Below, in pieces: positions 1 through 7,380 of a DNA stretch of 22,251 bases; positions within the stretch are counted from its first letter, which is position 1, and each line of letters opens with the position of its first letter. The stretch comes from Salisapilia sapeloensis (lineage: Eukaryota; Oomycota; Peronosporomycetes; Peronosporales; Salisapiliaceae): the NCBI GenBank assembly GCA_023334545.1, contig JAADVB010000277.1, forward strand, positions 1 through 22,251, written 5' to 3'. The notes below the pieces were generated by a model, which was not told where the DNA came from, searched no databases, and saw nothing but the letters and a program-made list of their open reading frames with translations. Both the position numbers and the translations under genes were made by a program.

Positions 1-195
1 TCGGCTCGTCAATGCGACCGACGTGCTGCTCGACCACCGCTGCGCCAGCCACCGCACCACCGTGTCCACGTTCCTGCCGGTCCGAGCGCTCACCTTCACC
101 ACCGTGAACACCCCACCACCGTCATGTTCGATCAGCTCATCTAAAGCCAAGTACGATTGCAAGGTGTCATTGTCTGCGGCGGACAGGCGGTTCAT
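1..195 (-). CDS. Partial unknown protein, N-terminal end, runs off left edge
   Basis: On the minus strand an ATG at 195-193 opens a frame with no stop before the window edge (65 codons visible). The protein begins MNRLSAADNDTLQSYLALDE and continues with a Gly-rich turn and a stretch ending in RWLAQRWSSS. Codons favour G/C in the third position, as in the clear genes of the window, and the composition looks like a soluble globular protein. I do not recognise the family. A GTGAGC just after VFTVVK could be an intron donor, so the last visible residues may be intron. The plus strand is also open here (to 223), but its translation is Thr/Ser/Pro-rich and looks like a shadow. The minus-strand reading is favoured, not proven. 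Confidence 0.45.
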   Translation of the reverse strand, partial: MNRLSAADNDTLQSYLALDELIEHDGGGVFTVVKVSARTGRNVDTVVRWLAQRWSSSTSVALTSR

Positions 196-1379
196 CGACG
201 ATTTAACGCTGAAAACTAGTTAAGAAAGGAAATATCCATAGAGAACGGCCCTAGCTATATTGGTACGACTTCACCTGACTGGAAACGCGCGCATGTAATT
301 GCACTTGGCGATTGATGGTCGCGTCTGATCGACGCAAAGCACAATCGAGATATGCAAGCAACCTTTCGTCCCTAGTCACTGTCTCTATCCCAGCGAAATT
401 CATGATTGCTTCTTGTGGCAAGTCCGTTCGTGTCGTTGGCAGTCACGTCGCCGTCATTAGTATTCATGATGGAGATGCCATGGGCATCTCTCCAGATACA
501 AATCACAACTTAGATGTAGCATAAGCTCCACATAGCAAGCACGACTGAGTCTTTTCTTCTCACCCTACCCATTTTCATATCTTTCCACATCTTCCGAACT
601 ATCCCGATCCTTTACGATGCTCCATCTACACCTTTGACATGTGATCAGCGTAAGCTGTCTTTGTATTCGCTCTTTCCTATTTTTCTCTATCAGAAAAGTT
701 CAGATAAAGGAAGACGAATCGTAGTACGTACTAGACTAGAATAGTAGTCGAAAGATCGGAACGATGGTGTAAGCCAAGTACTTGGGGTTACTACAATTCT
801 TCTCACTGGAAACTTGTCATCCAGACGGTGTGTATCTTGCGCCTGCCATAGGCGTCGAAAGTGTCTATTTCTCGAGAAGCGCTACTGGCTCCTTTACAGA
901 TTACTGCGTAGTAGTGGGAAAGCAACCGGAAACCAAGCCATGTCTAATGCGACTTATGATGCCTAGGATGTACGCTGGCTAGGTGAAACGTGACATTGGT
1001 GTCTTTCGTCGAAAGCGTGTCTTGGTGCTCACGACGGCAGAAAGTCGCATCCGTGTCATTGCAAACATCCATCCTCGCACGCTAAAGCTCCATGCGCATC
1101 TTCCCTTTCCTTTCCTTTGAAACCGTCCGTACGGTCGCATTTGCTCGGAAGACACCAAGTCCAGCACGATGCTCTGCATCAACAAATTCAAGTATATTAG
1201 GTATATCGACCGTTACCAGTCGTCAATCGCAACGTTTTCTCTTGTTCTTTGTATTTGACACATCTTTATGGTAATTCGACGTGGCCGGCCACACTAAACA
1301 TATTCGCTCCGTACCTGTACCTTAGGGCACGTACGAGACGTGTGTACCATCATTTTTTGGCTTTCCCTCGCCTAGGAAC
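196..1379. other. Intergenic/upstream region without a supported gene
   Basis: About 1.2 kb lies between the partial gene on the left and the START/FYVE/GAF gene. Open frames here are short (under 90 codons), several begin with non-ATG codons, and none has a recognisable motif. It probably holds two divergent promoters and 5' leaders. I saw no tRNA, long repeat or transposon end in it. Confidence 0.5.
1349..1366 (+). promoter_or_regulatory. Putative oomycete initiator (Inr-like)
   Basis: TCATTTTTTGGCTTTCC lies about 30 nt before the ATG at 1380. It resembles the oomycete initiator (TCATTYY) followed by a flanking T-rich element. Position fits the short 5' leaders of oomycete genes. Identified by eye only. 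Confidence 0.35.
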
Positions 1380-3899
1380 ATGGTGCAGTCCAAGCTCGAG
1401 TCGAGCGACGCCGCCTCCAAAGCGGTTGCTCAACTCTCGGCAGAACAGCAGCAGAAATCGAGCATCTCCAAGGACCCGTACTTTCACATCTCCCCTCGGC
1501 AGCAACTAGAATACCTTAAAGTCGGCCGTGAACATGCCGCCGGACTCGCCGTCGATGCCTGTTGCGACTTGAGCAAATGGCGATTCGTCACGCAGCGTGG
1601 GAAGCTCCAGGTATTCGCATTACGGAGTGAGTCATCCGGCAGCCATTCGCTGCTCGGCATGACACGCGTACGGTCTTCCCTGGATGACTTTATGCGTATC
1701 ATGGCGACGGAGCAGCGAGGTACCTTCCAGGACTTGATCGCCGCTCTCCACGAGTCGGATGTCCGACAGGCAGACGTCCTATCGTCGTTCGGGAGTCTCG
1801 ACCAGGACTCGGAACAGTTCAGTATCAAAAACTTTTCGCTCAAATCTCCACAGGAATCGAGTGAGAAGAAGAGTAAGAAAGAGAGACGATCGAGCAGTTC
1901 CTCTCGTTCATCCACTGTCTCAAGTGCCAGCTCCTTTGACGACGGCACGGCTCCATTGGACATGTCTCTCGGTCGATCCACGAGCACTGGCACGAGCCAA
2001 GCAGTGGACGACGGAGGTCTCAACGTCTGCTTTGGCGAATACGCGTCCATTCGTCATAGTGGCAATGCTCGACCTTCCCATGATAACCGCTTCGGTATCA
2101 TCTCCATGTACTCTCTCGAAGACCCGCAAGTGACTCGCTACTGCGTTCCGATGGCATCCAACTCGTCTCCGAACTTTGCCGTCTCCGCTCGCACGCTCTT
2201 CCAGCACTCTGGTATCCTCGTGTATCCAGTACAAGGCAAGAAGTCCCATCCGGAGCTCGAAGTCGTGATGAAAGTCACGTGTGTCGTCCCAGAAGGTGCT
2301 GTGAGTCGCAGTAAGCAAGCGGCCGTCCTTCGTCATGTCTTTGCTTATGACGAGCTAGAAAACACGTTACTTGTCCTACGTCTACGTAATTCTCCGTACC
2401 TAACGGCAACGAATTGGGTCGATGATCGGTCGCGCAAGTGCTGCTTCGCTTGTCAGCAAAGCTTCTCGTCCTTCCGTCGTCGTCATCACTGTCGTCTCTG
2501 TGGCGAAGTCGCGTGTTCCAAGTGTTCTTCCGTCCGACAAGTGAAATTGACAAAGCAAGGCGGACGCTATCCGTTCCGTATCTGTCTCCAGTGCTGGCAT
2601 GGCGTGGAAGATCAGGCGCCAAAGATCCAGCGACAGGAAGAAGGGCGAGAACGATTTATTGCAGACTTGTTACCGCCAGTCTCGAACGATGAGACGAAAG
2701 AATCTGCATCCAAAACGCTGAGCATTCGATCGCGAAAGGAAGAGCCGATTAAGTTGTTGGATGAAGAGACGCTACGTCGATCGAGAGAGAATAGTGACGA
2801 GACAGCGAGTCGGTCGAGAGAAAATAGTGATGATACGGTCCGGCGATCGAGAGAAAATAGTGACGAGACGGTCAGTCGGTCAAGAGAGAATAGCGACGAG
2901 GACAGGACGTATGCTTCTGCCGTGACGGAGGAGTCGTCTGCAGCTTCCACTTGCTCGTCGTCTCCTCCGTCGCCTGTGAACAACGTGTATGCTCGACTAT
3001 CAGAGATGTCGTTGATGGAGTTCCACGACAGTGAGTACGACTTATCGCTTGATGACTTGCGCTTATCGGAGGAAGACGATCTGCGTAAACCAGCGTTTGC
3101 CGTCGTGGAAGAAGGAGATGAATTGTCGGATGAAGAGGACGTTCGACAGAGTGATGCACTTGCGTATGACTTTCATGACGATGAAGCTGATGATAGTGAT
3201 GAGTATTTGGAAGAAGAGGAGCTGGAAGTCGTGCAGTCGATGACGATAGCAAAGGACACGGTACTGCAGGATGAATACAGACTAAAGGTACTGGAGTCGT
3301 ATGGGATCATGGACTCTCCCAAGGAACTCGTGTTCGATGGCATTGCTAAGAGAGCTGCTCAGTTCCTCGACTGCAAGGTCGCGAGCGTCAGCTTTGTCGA
3401 TCATGAAAGAGAGTTTGTGAAAGCGAGCTACGGGATGTCGTCGGATCAGACGATGAACATCCCGCTCCGTCATTCCCTCGCAGCACACATCGTCCGACTC
3501 GGTGCTAAGAGCTCGACACCAGTGTGGAGCGTCCGAGACATGACAAGAGACGACGTCTTGGCTACCAACATGTTTGTCTTCGACCCTCCATACCTCATGT
3601 CATTAATCGGCGTACCGATCCGAGGTAAGCATGGCAAGGTGCTAGGCGCTCTTGTTCTCGGAAGCAGTCGCGAAGGCTCGGAACTGACACCGACGCAGCA
3701 GACATACTTGACCGATCTCGGAGAGCAGTTGCATGAACTGTTAGAAGATCGAGCGCAGCAGCGACGACAGGCGCAGCATGAGCAGAAGAGCATGCATAAC
3801 CAGTTGGCGAGTCTACTGAGCCAGACGTATCGCGTCGGTCAGCAAGTACAGGAGACGGAGGCGCAGATGCTAAAGCGCGAACGAAGTGTGGAGCTCTAA
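1380..3899 (+). CDS. START-like / FYVE zinc finger / GAF domain protein
   Basis: Single-exon 839-aa protein. Residues ~30-340 resemble the START-like lipid-binding region found before FYVE domains in oomycete proteins, interrupted by a Ser-rich insert (~165-190). Residues ~347-410 form a FYVE finger: the WxxD motif (WVDD), paired Cys beginning CCFAC, the RRRHHCR basic patch and a closing RICLQC are all present, so binding of PI3P on endosomal membranes is expected. Residues 466-509 are four 11-residue repeats of the SRSRENSDETV type. An acidic linker (~550-620) follows, then a GAF-like domain (~626-795) with SVSFVDHEREF and LIGVPI, and a basic/Gln-rich C-terminal helix. Start chosen at the first ATG, ~30 nt after an initiator-like motif. 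The likely role is an endosomal lipid-responsive signalling or trafficking protein; the GAF ligand is unknown. The convergent enolase stop is 48 bp away. Confidence 0.9.
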   Translation: MVQSKLESSDAASKAVAQLSAEQQQKSSISKDPYFHISPRQQLEYLKVGREHAAGLAVDACCDLSKWRFVTQRGKLQVFALRSESSGSHSLLGMTRVRSSLDDFMRIMATEQRGTFQDLIAALHESDVRQADVLSSFGSLDQDSEQFSIKNFSLKSPQESSEKKSKKERRSSSSSRSSTVSSASSFDDGTAPLDMSLGRSTSTGTSQAVDDGGLNVCFGEYASIRHSGNARPSHDNRFGIISMYSLEDPQVTRYCVPMASNSSPNFAVSARTLFQHSGILVYPVQGKKSHPELEVVMKVTCVVPEGAVSRSKQAAVLRHVFAYDELENTLLVLRLRNSPYLTATNWVDDRSRKCCFACQQSFSSFRRRHHCRLCGEVACSKCSSVRQVKLTKQGGRYPFRICLQCWHGVEDQAPKIQRQEEGRERFIADLLPPVSNDETKESASKTLSIRSRKEEPIKLLDEETLRRSRENSDETASRSRENSDDTVRRSRENSDETVSRSRENSDEDRTYASAVTEESSAASTCSSSPPSPVNNVYARLSEMSLMEFHDSEYDLSLDDLRLSEEDDLRKPAFAVVEEGDELSDEEDVRQSDALAYDFHDDEADDSDEYLEEEELEVVQSMTIAKDTVLQDEYRLKVLESYGIMDSPKELVFDGIAKRAAQFLDCKVASVSFVDHEREFVKASYGMSSDQTMNIPLRHSLAAHIVRLGAKSSTPVWSVRDMTRDDVLATNMFVFDPPYLMSLIGVPIRGKHGKVLGALVLGSSREGSELTPTQQTYLTDLGEQLHELLEDRAQQRRQAQHEQKSMHNQLASLLSQTYRVGQQVQETEAQMLKRERSVEL
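2775..2906 (+). repeat. Four tandem 33-nt in-frame repeats
   Basis: Four consecutive 33-nt units inside the FYVE gene encode RRSRENSDETA, SRSRENSDDTV, RRSRENSDETV and SRSRENSDEDR. The units differ by synonymous and conservative changes. The 33-nt period keeps the frame, so copy number can vary between strains without breaking the protein. SRENSDE resembles an acidic-directed (casein-kinase-2-like) phosphorylation context. Confidence 0.9.
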
Positions 3900-3947
3900 G
3901 TATATAATAGAAGTGAACCAAACGTGTGTCTTTTCATGTTGCAACGT

Positions 3948-5327
3948 TTACATGTTTGCTGGGTTACGGAAGTGCTTGCCAGCGTACGTTGCGTCCTTGC
4001 CGAGCAGCTCTTCGATACGCAAGAGCTGGTTGTACTTGGCGAGACGCTCCGATCGGCACGGCGCGCCGGTCTTGATCTGACCAGTGCCGAGGCCAACGAC
4101 GAGGTCCGCGATATAGTTGTCTTCCGTCTCACCACTGCGGTGGGACGTCATGACGCCCCAGCCTTGTTCCTGCGCCATGCCGACGGCGTCGAGACTCTCG
4201 CTCACGCTGCCGATCTGGTTGACCTTGAGGAGCAGAGCGTTGCAGGCGGACTCGTTGATGGCTTTCTCGATACGAGTCGGGTTGGTGCACAGGAGGTCGT
4301 CACCAACGATCTGGACCTTTTCGCCGGAGCCCTTGGTGAACTTGGCGTAGCTGGCCCAGTCGTCCTGGTCGAACGGATCTTCGATCGAGACGATCGGGAA
4401 GTCCTTGGCCAAGTCACGGAAGAGCTGAGCGAGCTCTTCACCTGAGATGATGTCGCTTTCCGACGCGTTCTCATTCTTAAAGTCCATGTTGTATCGACCG
4501 TCGGACGTGTAGAACTCGGACGAGGCCGTGTCCATGGCGAGCTGGATGCGACCGGAGTATCCGGCCTTTTCAATCGCAGTCATGAGGAGTTCGACACCTT
4601 CCTGGTTGTTACGAATGGAAGGAGCAAAGCCACCTTCGTCACCGACGTTGGTCGCGTCGAGACCGTACTTGGCCTTGATGACGCTCTTCAAGTGGTGGTA
4701 CACTTCGCTACCCATGACCATGGCTTCACTGAAGCTTTCGGCACCAGTCGGCATGATCATGAACTCTTGGAATGCGAGGCCGTTACCGGCGTGCGAACCT
4801 CCGTTGATGACGTTAAAGGCCGGGACAGGGAGGACGATCGGCTGCGATGGACGGTTGAGCAGGTCGTGGAAGTGCTGGAAGAGAGGGACATCCTTGGCAG
4901 CAGCACCGGCCTTGGAGACGGCGAGTGACACACCGAGGATGGCGTTGGCGCCCAAGTTGGACTTGTTGTCCGTGCCGTCCAAGGATCGCATGAGGTCATC
5001 AATGTCACGCTGCTTGGTGACATCCATGCCCTGGAGCTTGGGTCCGATGGTCGACTTGACGCTGTCGACGGCCTTGAGGACACCCTTGCCCATGTAGCGT
5101 TTGCCGCCGTCACGGAGCTCCATAGCTTCGTGGACACCAGTCGAAGCACCGGACGGGACGGAAGCACGGAACATGCCATTGTTGGTCGTCAGGTCGACTT
5201 CGACCGTCGGGTTACCACGCGAGTCGAGGACTTCACGCGCATGGACGTTCTGGATGGTGCTCGCAGCACGGGAAGATAGCGTCCGGATGGACGGCGTAAT
5301 CGGACGAAGCGTCGAGGGGGTCAGCAT
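3948..5327 (-). CDS. eno: Enolase with mitochondrial presequence
   Basis: 459-aa phosphopyruvate hydratase (2-phosphoglycerate to phosphoenolpyruvate). The conserved body starts near residue 26 at [14 protein letters not shown]. Expected active-site elements are present: SGASTG loop, [12 protein letters not shown] (catalytic His and Glu), the metal ligands in [21 protein letters not shown] and [10 protein letters not shown], the catalytic Lys in [18 protein letters not shown], and the Lys in [20 protein letters not shown]. The ~25-residue N-terminal extension lacks acidic residues, is rich in Ser/Thr/Arg/Pro ([20 protein letters not shown]) and looks like a mitochondrial targeting peptide. 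Stramenopiles are known to place lower-glycolysis enzymes in mitochondria. The ATG at 5327 is the only one that retains this extension. It has no intron. Targeting is inferred; enzyme identity is secure. Confidence 0.96.
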   Translation of the reverse strand: MLTPSTLRPITPSIRTLSSRAASTIQNVHAREVLDSRGNPTVEVDLTTNNGMFRASVPSGASTGVHEAMELRDGGKRYMGKGVLKAVDSVKSTIGPKLQGMDVTKQRDIDDLMRSLDGTDNKSNLGANAILGVSLAVSKAGAAAKDVPLFQHFHDLLNRPSQPIVLPVPAFNVINGGSHAGNGLAFQEFMIMPTGAESFSEAMVMGSEVYHHLKSVIKAKYGLDATNVGDEGGFAPSIRNNQEGVELLMTAIEKAGYSGRIQLAMDTASSEFYTSDGRYNMDFKNENASESDIISGEELAQLFRDLAKDFPIVSIEDPFDQDDWASYAKFTKGSGEKVQIVGDDLLCTNPTRIEKAINESACNALLLKVNQIGSVSESLDAVGMAQEQGWGVMTSHRSGETEDNYIADLVVGLGTGQIKTGAPCRSERLAKYNQLLRIEELLGKDATYAGKHFRNPANM

Positions 5328-5343
5328 GATCTACTTGTGTGGA

Positions 5344-5358
5344 CAAGAGCGAATGACA
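5344..5358 (-). promoter_or_regulatory. Putative initiator upstream of enolase
   Basis: On the minus strand TGTCATTCGCTCTTG lies ~20-30 nt before the enolase ATG and matches the TCATTY initiator theme seen before other genes here. Motif matching by eye only. Confidence 0.35.
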
Positions 5359-5529
5359 TCGCATCCTTTTGGTGCTTGGGGGAGGCCATGTGTCAGTGAA
5401 TTAATATTCTAATTCACTTCTTTTAGGAAACGTTTTATCAATGAGGTGAAAGGGTTTCGAAGGGTTTGAATGGGTGCGTACAGGTTCTTTTATGCCATTT
5501 CGATGGCCATAGTAGACGACCGTCTGTTT

Positions 5530-5754
5530 CTACGCGCGTAGGGAGTTGATGCAGTTTCGACGAGAACCATCTTTGATAACAGGAGAAGCACGTGCGAAGG
5601 CAGTGTAATGAATTCCACCGATTGCGTAGCAAAGATGAGTATTTGCATTTCCGCTATCCGTTTCGCTTTCAAGTGCAATTTCCATCGACACCATCGAAAG
5701 CTTTCGCGTCAGACCAGATGGAGTGTCTGAAGAGGATCGTATTGGAGGAAGCAT
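5530..5754 (-). CDS. Weak small ORF, 74 aa
   Basis: ATG at 5754 opens a 74-codon frame starting MLPPIRSSSDTPSGLTRKLS. The frame continues upstream without an ATG. The composition is mixed, with no transmembrane segment or known motif. It could be a small gene, a leader ORF or chance. The only support is an open frame of modest length in a 750-bp gap. Confidence 0.2.
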   Translation of the reverse strand: MLPPIRSSSDTPSGLTRKLSMVSMEIALESETDSGNANTHLCYAIGGIHYTAFARASPVIKDGSRRNCINSLRA

Positions 5755-5898
5755 GGTAAGCGATCTTTGTGTCACTCGGTGCAATTGCAACGGTACGTCT
5801 GGTAGATAAGGCGCAAATCCAGTAAGAGTATGTGTTTTAGTAATAGATGGAAGCAATCAGATGCGGATGAAGAAGGCTAATGAAAATAAACTACTATA

Positions 5899-5924
5899 TT
5901 TCTCTCTCTCTCTCTCTTTCTCTT
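5899..5924. repeat. (TC)n simple repeat
   Basis: A near-perfect pyrimidine CT/TC dinucleotide run of ~25 nt (GA-rich on the minus strand). It is a microsatellite likely to vary in length. Confidence 0.85.
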
Positions 5925-6095
5925 GGTAGCATTCGCTTCCTCGGTTTACTTGAACGCATCGCCTTCCTTTTACTTGCTCCGATCGTGCAATAGCGTCTAC
6001 CGACGGATAAGGTGATGTTCACTCGACCCAAAGCGTTTGAATTATCAACATATTGGTTCTTCCTCACAAGCGTTGGCTTTCCGTCCTCCTTGCAC

Positions 6096-6590
6096 TCATT
6101 CACATGGCAGTGTTCGAGACGGGTACCGCCGTTCAGTCGCGAGGGCTTTCACAAGCGAGTGGAGCTCACGCACATGACGTGTGGCCGTGCCAACTTGCTC
6201 TTGGATTTGGCAAACGGAAGTCGTGAGACGCTCGACGTCTTCGAGCATTCGCTCTTCGTCCTCACTCCCGCTGCTCGAGTCGGATTCGTCCGACTTGTGT
6301 CCTTCTGCGCGCTTTCGCTTGCCAGCTTGAATCGCTTGGTGGAGCTCAGCTTGCTCCTCCTGGAGCTCATCCAGATCGTGCTGCCATTGCCGGCGACGGT
6401 TGCGCATCCTGGCGGACTCAGCTTGGAATTCGCGTTCCTGGCGTTCCACTTGGGGCGGCACCGGTGGTGATGGTGCAGGTGTGTGTCGATTCATGCGGCG
6501 CGCTTGGTAGTAGTGTGCCCAGCGTCGCTGCTGGTGGATCTGTGTGGCCTTGATGGGGGCCCGGACGGGAGATACGTTTCCAGTGTGCAT
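6096..6590 (-). CDS. Coiled-coil protein with acidic serine tract, unknown family
   Basis: 164-aa protein from the ATG at 6590. The open frame extends further upstream to 6764, but that part has only a GTG and no ATG, and its Thr/His-rich translation of GT/CA-rich DNA looks like leader. The protein has a basic N-terminal segment (RRWAHYYQARRMNRH), a Pro-rich hinge, a strongly charged Gln/Glu/Arg helix (~50-95) predicted to be a coiled coil, a basic KRKR nuclear-signal-like patch, an acidic Ser tract (SDESDSSSGSEDEE) and a second amphipathic helix (~120-150). The layout suggests a small nuclear or scaffold protein with casein-kinase-2-type sites. No enzyme motif is visible and I cannot name the family. 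An initiator-like motif lies ~80-95 nt upstream of the ATG. Confidence 0.6.
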   Translation of the reverse strand: MHTGNVSPVRAPIKATQIHQQRRWAHYYQARRMNRHTPAPSPPVPPQVERQEREFQAESARMRNRRRQWQHDLDELQEEQAELHQAIQAGKRKRAEGHKSDESDSSSGSEDEERMLEDVERLTTSVCQIQEQVGTATRHVRELHSLVKALATERRYPSRTLPCE

Positions 6591-6669
6591 GGTTGGCGAT
6601 GTGTATGTGATAGTGTGCTGTGTGCGTGGCGCGTGGAGCTTGGTCCAGTGTGCAGTGTGCTCTGTCGGT

Positions 6670-6685
6670 CCAAAGCGAGAATGAA
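6670..6685 (-). promoter_or_regulatory. Putative initiator upstream of coiled-coil gene
   Basis: On the minus strand TTCATTCTCGCTTTGG matches the TCATTYY plus T-rich flanking pattern of oomycete core promoters. If used, the leader would be ~90 nt and the ATG at 6590 would be the first in frame, which supports that start. Confidence 0.35.
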
Positions 6686-7380
6686 CAGCACCGAGTTTCG
6701 CTCGATTCTCTCGACGTCGTTGGAAGCTCTTGTCTCTTGTTCCTATGTCTTGGTTTACTGTCACTAGTTCACACGTCCCAAAAATCTATTCAGCTCCGGT
6801 CGTACTTACCGCCCGATTAACCTTAACTTTTGTATCTGCAAGTTGCGAGAGGGGGACAATATCACGGAGCTAAACTATACGTTGTGCGGTCGGTCGTGAT
6901 CCTAGACAGTCTATGGGCGTTCGATTCCGTTCTGCTTTTCGATGCTTGAAGGCGTGAGTAATCGCCCTCTGGGTCGTCAGAATTTGGCTACAACACACCC
7001 ATCGCTATCCTTTTTTCCTCACATCTAAAGGCCAAAGGCGCTACTCGAACATAACTCGTAACTCACTGCTTCACTATGGAAAAACGCGAGCCAAAAAGCA
7101 CGCATTTGAGCATTTGAGAAAAGTAAAACACCGTTCTGGGGAATTCGTAGTATTTTTCAAAAAAGTCGATTATTTTGAAAAAGACGCAGCGAATTCCGGC
7201 TATGGGAAGCGCATTCGAACCGCGCGACGTAAAAGCCAGGCTATGACCCTCGTTTGACGGTCGTTCGCTCTCCTTCGTCAGCCTCTGGGATGATGAAATG
7301 ACTGTACGACCCTATCCTGGATGGAGAAGACAGAAAGCCAGCTTCGAAATGCAGTTTCAAACTATACCACGGTTTCTACC
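6686..7380. other. Intergenic region with one imperfect palindrome
   Basis: About 0.7 kb between the coiled-coil gene promoter and the 3' end of the multidomain gene. Frames are short and unsupported. It contains an AT-rich imperfect inverted repeat at 7138-7199 (listed). A GTTCGATTCC string near 6915 resembles a tRNA T-loop, but no cloverleaf forms around it. Confidence 0.45.
7138..7199. repeat. Imperfect inverted repeat (foldback) with AT-rich arms
   Basis: The left arm GGGGAATTCG...TATTTTTCAAAA (7138-7162) pairs with the right arm TTTTGAAAAAGA...CGAATTCCGG (7173-7199), leaving a small internal mismatch and a ~10-nt loop. It could be a transcript hairpin, a terminator-like 3' structure or a tiny foldback element. 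Function unknown. Confidence 0.6.

Larger units (their letters stand above)
5359..6095. other. Upstream/intergenic region
   Basis: About 0.75 kb between the enolase promoter and the coiled-coil gene. It contains a (TC)n tract and one weak ATG ORF (5530-5754, minus), both listed separately. Other frames are short, low in information and mostly lack ATG starts. The region just left of 6096 is probably the 3' untranslated part of the coiled-coil gene. Confidence 0.4.

Noticed and set aside
1484-2050. 188-codon open frame antisense to the FYVE gene
   Set aside because: It lies wholly opposite a well-supported coding region, has no domain, and its composition is explained by codon bias on the other strand.
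3924-4445. 173-codon plus-strand frame opposite enolase
   Set aside because: Shadow of the conserved enolase gene, whose active-site residues are all in the minus frame.
6591-6764. N-terminal extension of the coiled-coil protein
   Set aside because: The extension has only a GTG start; the first ATG is at 6590 and an initiator-like motif lies between.
6905-6930. tRNA-like GTTCGATTCC box
   Set aside because: The flanking bases do not form a T-stem and no A box, anticodon arm or acceptor stem could be drawn.
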